Positions 5,533-6,107 of a DNA stretch of 6,107 nt are shown here, piece by piece. The DNA lies in contig CAYGRM010000400.1 of assembly GCA_964352225.1 (NCBI GenBank), forward strand, positions 1 through 6,107. The letters are read 5' to 3'. Numbering within the stretch: position 1 is the stretch's first letter; every line of letters starts with the position of its first letter. This stretch comes from CAJQQY01 sp964352225. GTDB lineage: Bacteria > Bacteroidota > Bacteroidia > Chitinophagales > Saprospiraceae. Below the pieces are notes generated by a model. That model did no database searches. It saw nothing but the letters and a program-made list of their open reading frames with translations, and was not told where the DNA came from. A program made the translations under genes and the position numbers.

Positions 5533-5572
5533 AGAGGTATTAATCCTAGAAGGATTGATACCTCTTTTTTTT
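5533..5572 (+). terminator. Strong intrinsic terminator between convergent genes
   Basis: A 15-bp stem pairs AGAGGTATTAATCCT (5533-5547) with AGGATTGATACCTCT (5551-5565), with one T-G wobble and loop AGA, followed by a T-run to 5572. It terminates the Nudix-like gene. The T-run overlaps the truC stop codon (5571-5573). In the truC direction only a loose U-rich stretch follows, so reverse termination may be weaker. Confidence 0.93.
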
Positions 5573-6107
5573 ATAGATTCAATTCTTTCCTCATTCTCAA
5601 AAACTCCTCATTTAAAGACGCTTGTAAAATTACTTCTTCGTCAAGACAAGGATGTCTAAATGTTAACTCTTGGGCGTGCAGTAACATGGTCATCATATTC
5701 CATTTTTCCTTAAAAAATTTGTTTTGCTTATTACAACCATGGGGTCGATCACCAATGATTGGATGTCGGAGATGATTAAGATGTTTTCGAATTTGATGCT
5801 GTCGACCTGTTTTTGGAAATGCTTCGATGAGAGAATATCTTGAAGTTGGATGTTTTCCAAAGGGAATCTCTAGTTCCGTGTGTTTACTATTGTAGAAGGA
5901 AGTAATGGCTTCTTGTCTTTTATTTCGATCATTAGTTAGCGGATAATTTACTTCTATTTTTTCTGGAAAAAACCCACGAACGATGGCAAGGTATTTTTTA
6001 GAAACACGATTTTCGAGAAATTCATCTTGCACTAGTTTTGCAGTTTTTTTATCTAAAGCAAAAAGTAAAACGCCAGAAGTTTTTCGATCTAATCGATGAA
6101 TAGGGAA
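5571..6107 (-). CDS. truC: tRNA pseudouridine(65) synthase TruC, C-terminal 178 residues (5' end outside window)
   Basis: RluA-family pseudouridine synthase that isomerises U65 in the T-arm side of tRNA. The frame stays open to the right edge, so the gene is partial. The visible part begins with the catalytic motif: PIHRLDRKTSGVLLF at visible residues 2-16, with the active-site Asp at 7 (codon 6087-6089). Next come the KKYLAIVRG strand (37-45), the TruC-like block KHPTSRYSLIEAFPKTGRQH (85-104) with QIRKHLNHLRHPIIGD (105-120), and the MLLHAQELTFRHP block (141-153). The spacing of TSRYSLIE, PKTGRQHQ and LRHPIIGDxxHG matches E. coli TruC better than RluA, RluC or RluD. An internal GTG at 6032 could be taken for a start, but that would remove the catalytic Asp, so it is rejected. 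E. coli TruC is about 260 residues, so roughly 45-55 residues are missing here. The gene is convergent with the Nudix-like gene. Confidence 0.9.
   Translation of the reverse strand, partial: FPIHRLDRKTSGVLLFALDKKTAKLVQDEFLENRVSKKYLAIVRGFFPEKIEVNYPLTNDRNKRQEAITSFYNSKHTELEIPFGKHPTSRYSLIEAFPKTGRQHQIRKHLNHLRHPIIGDRPHGCNKQNKFFKEKWNMMTMLLHAQELTFRHPCLDEEVILQASLNEEFLRMRKELNL

Noticed and set aside
5571..6032. GTG at 6032 as the start of the pseudouridine synthase
   Set aside because: The frame stays open to 6107, and the upstream codons encode the HRLD catalytic motif, so the gene simply runs past the window edge.
1..6107. CRISPR array, tRNA/rRNA gene, insertion sequence gene, phage or defence module
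   Set aside because: I saw no regularly spaced repeats with spacers, no cloverleaf or rRNA signature and no transposase, integrase, nuclease or helicase motif in any frame.

Overview
This is ordinary-looking chromosomal sequence from a member of the Bacteroidota, most likely a cytophagalean of the Cyclobacteriaceae type. The evidence is a strongly AT-rich composition, genes with A-rich leaders and no Shine-Dalgarno motif, a short primary-type sigma factor starting MRQLKI and lacking region 1.1 (a form typical of this phylum), TAnnTTTG-type promoter boxes, and several phrase-like palindromic repeats after stop codons. The genus assignment is inference.

Layout. 52-732 (+) encodes a Crp/Fnr-family regulator. 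It converges on 858-1631 (-), a YafV-type omega-amidase of the nitrilase superfamily, and a 119-bp inverted-repeat element fills the gap. A 385-bp AT-rich gene-free region separates the amidase from the divergent sigma factor gene 2017-2886 (+), which ends in a good intrinsic terminator. Next come 3009-4121 (+), a predicted lipoprotein with an SH3b domain, and 4207-4881 (+), an uncharacterised protein with one N-terminal membrane helix. A palindromic repeat follows each of these two genes. 5089-5511 (+) encodes a small Nudix-like protein that appears to have lost the catalytic box. It converges through a strong hairpin terminator on truC (5571 to beyond the right edge, -), a tRNA pseudouridine-65 synthase whose N-terminus lies outside the window.

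How the genes relate. I see no operon with a shared pathway. The genes are mostly individual units with their own ends: a regulator, a metabolite-repair amidase, a sigma factor, two envelope proteins, a Nudix-like protein and a tRNA-modification enzyme. I found no mobile-element gene, phage gene, CRISPR array, RNA gene or defence system. The least explained parts are the three unrelated palindromic repeats placed directly at gene 3' ends, the diverged DNA-contact region of the sigma factor, and the degenerate Nudix protein.
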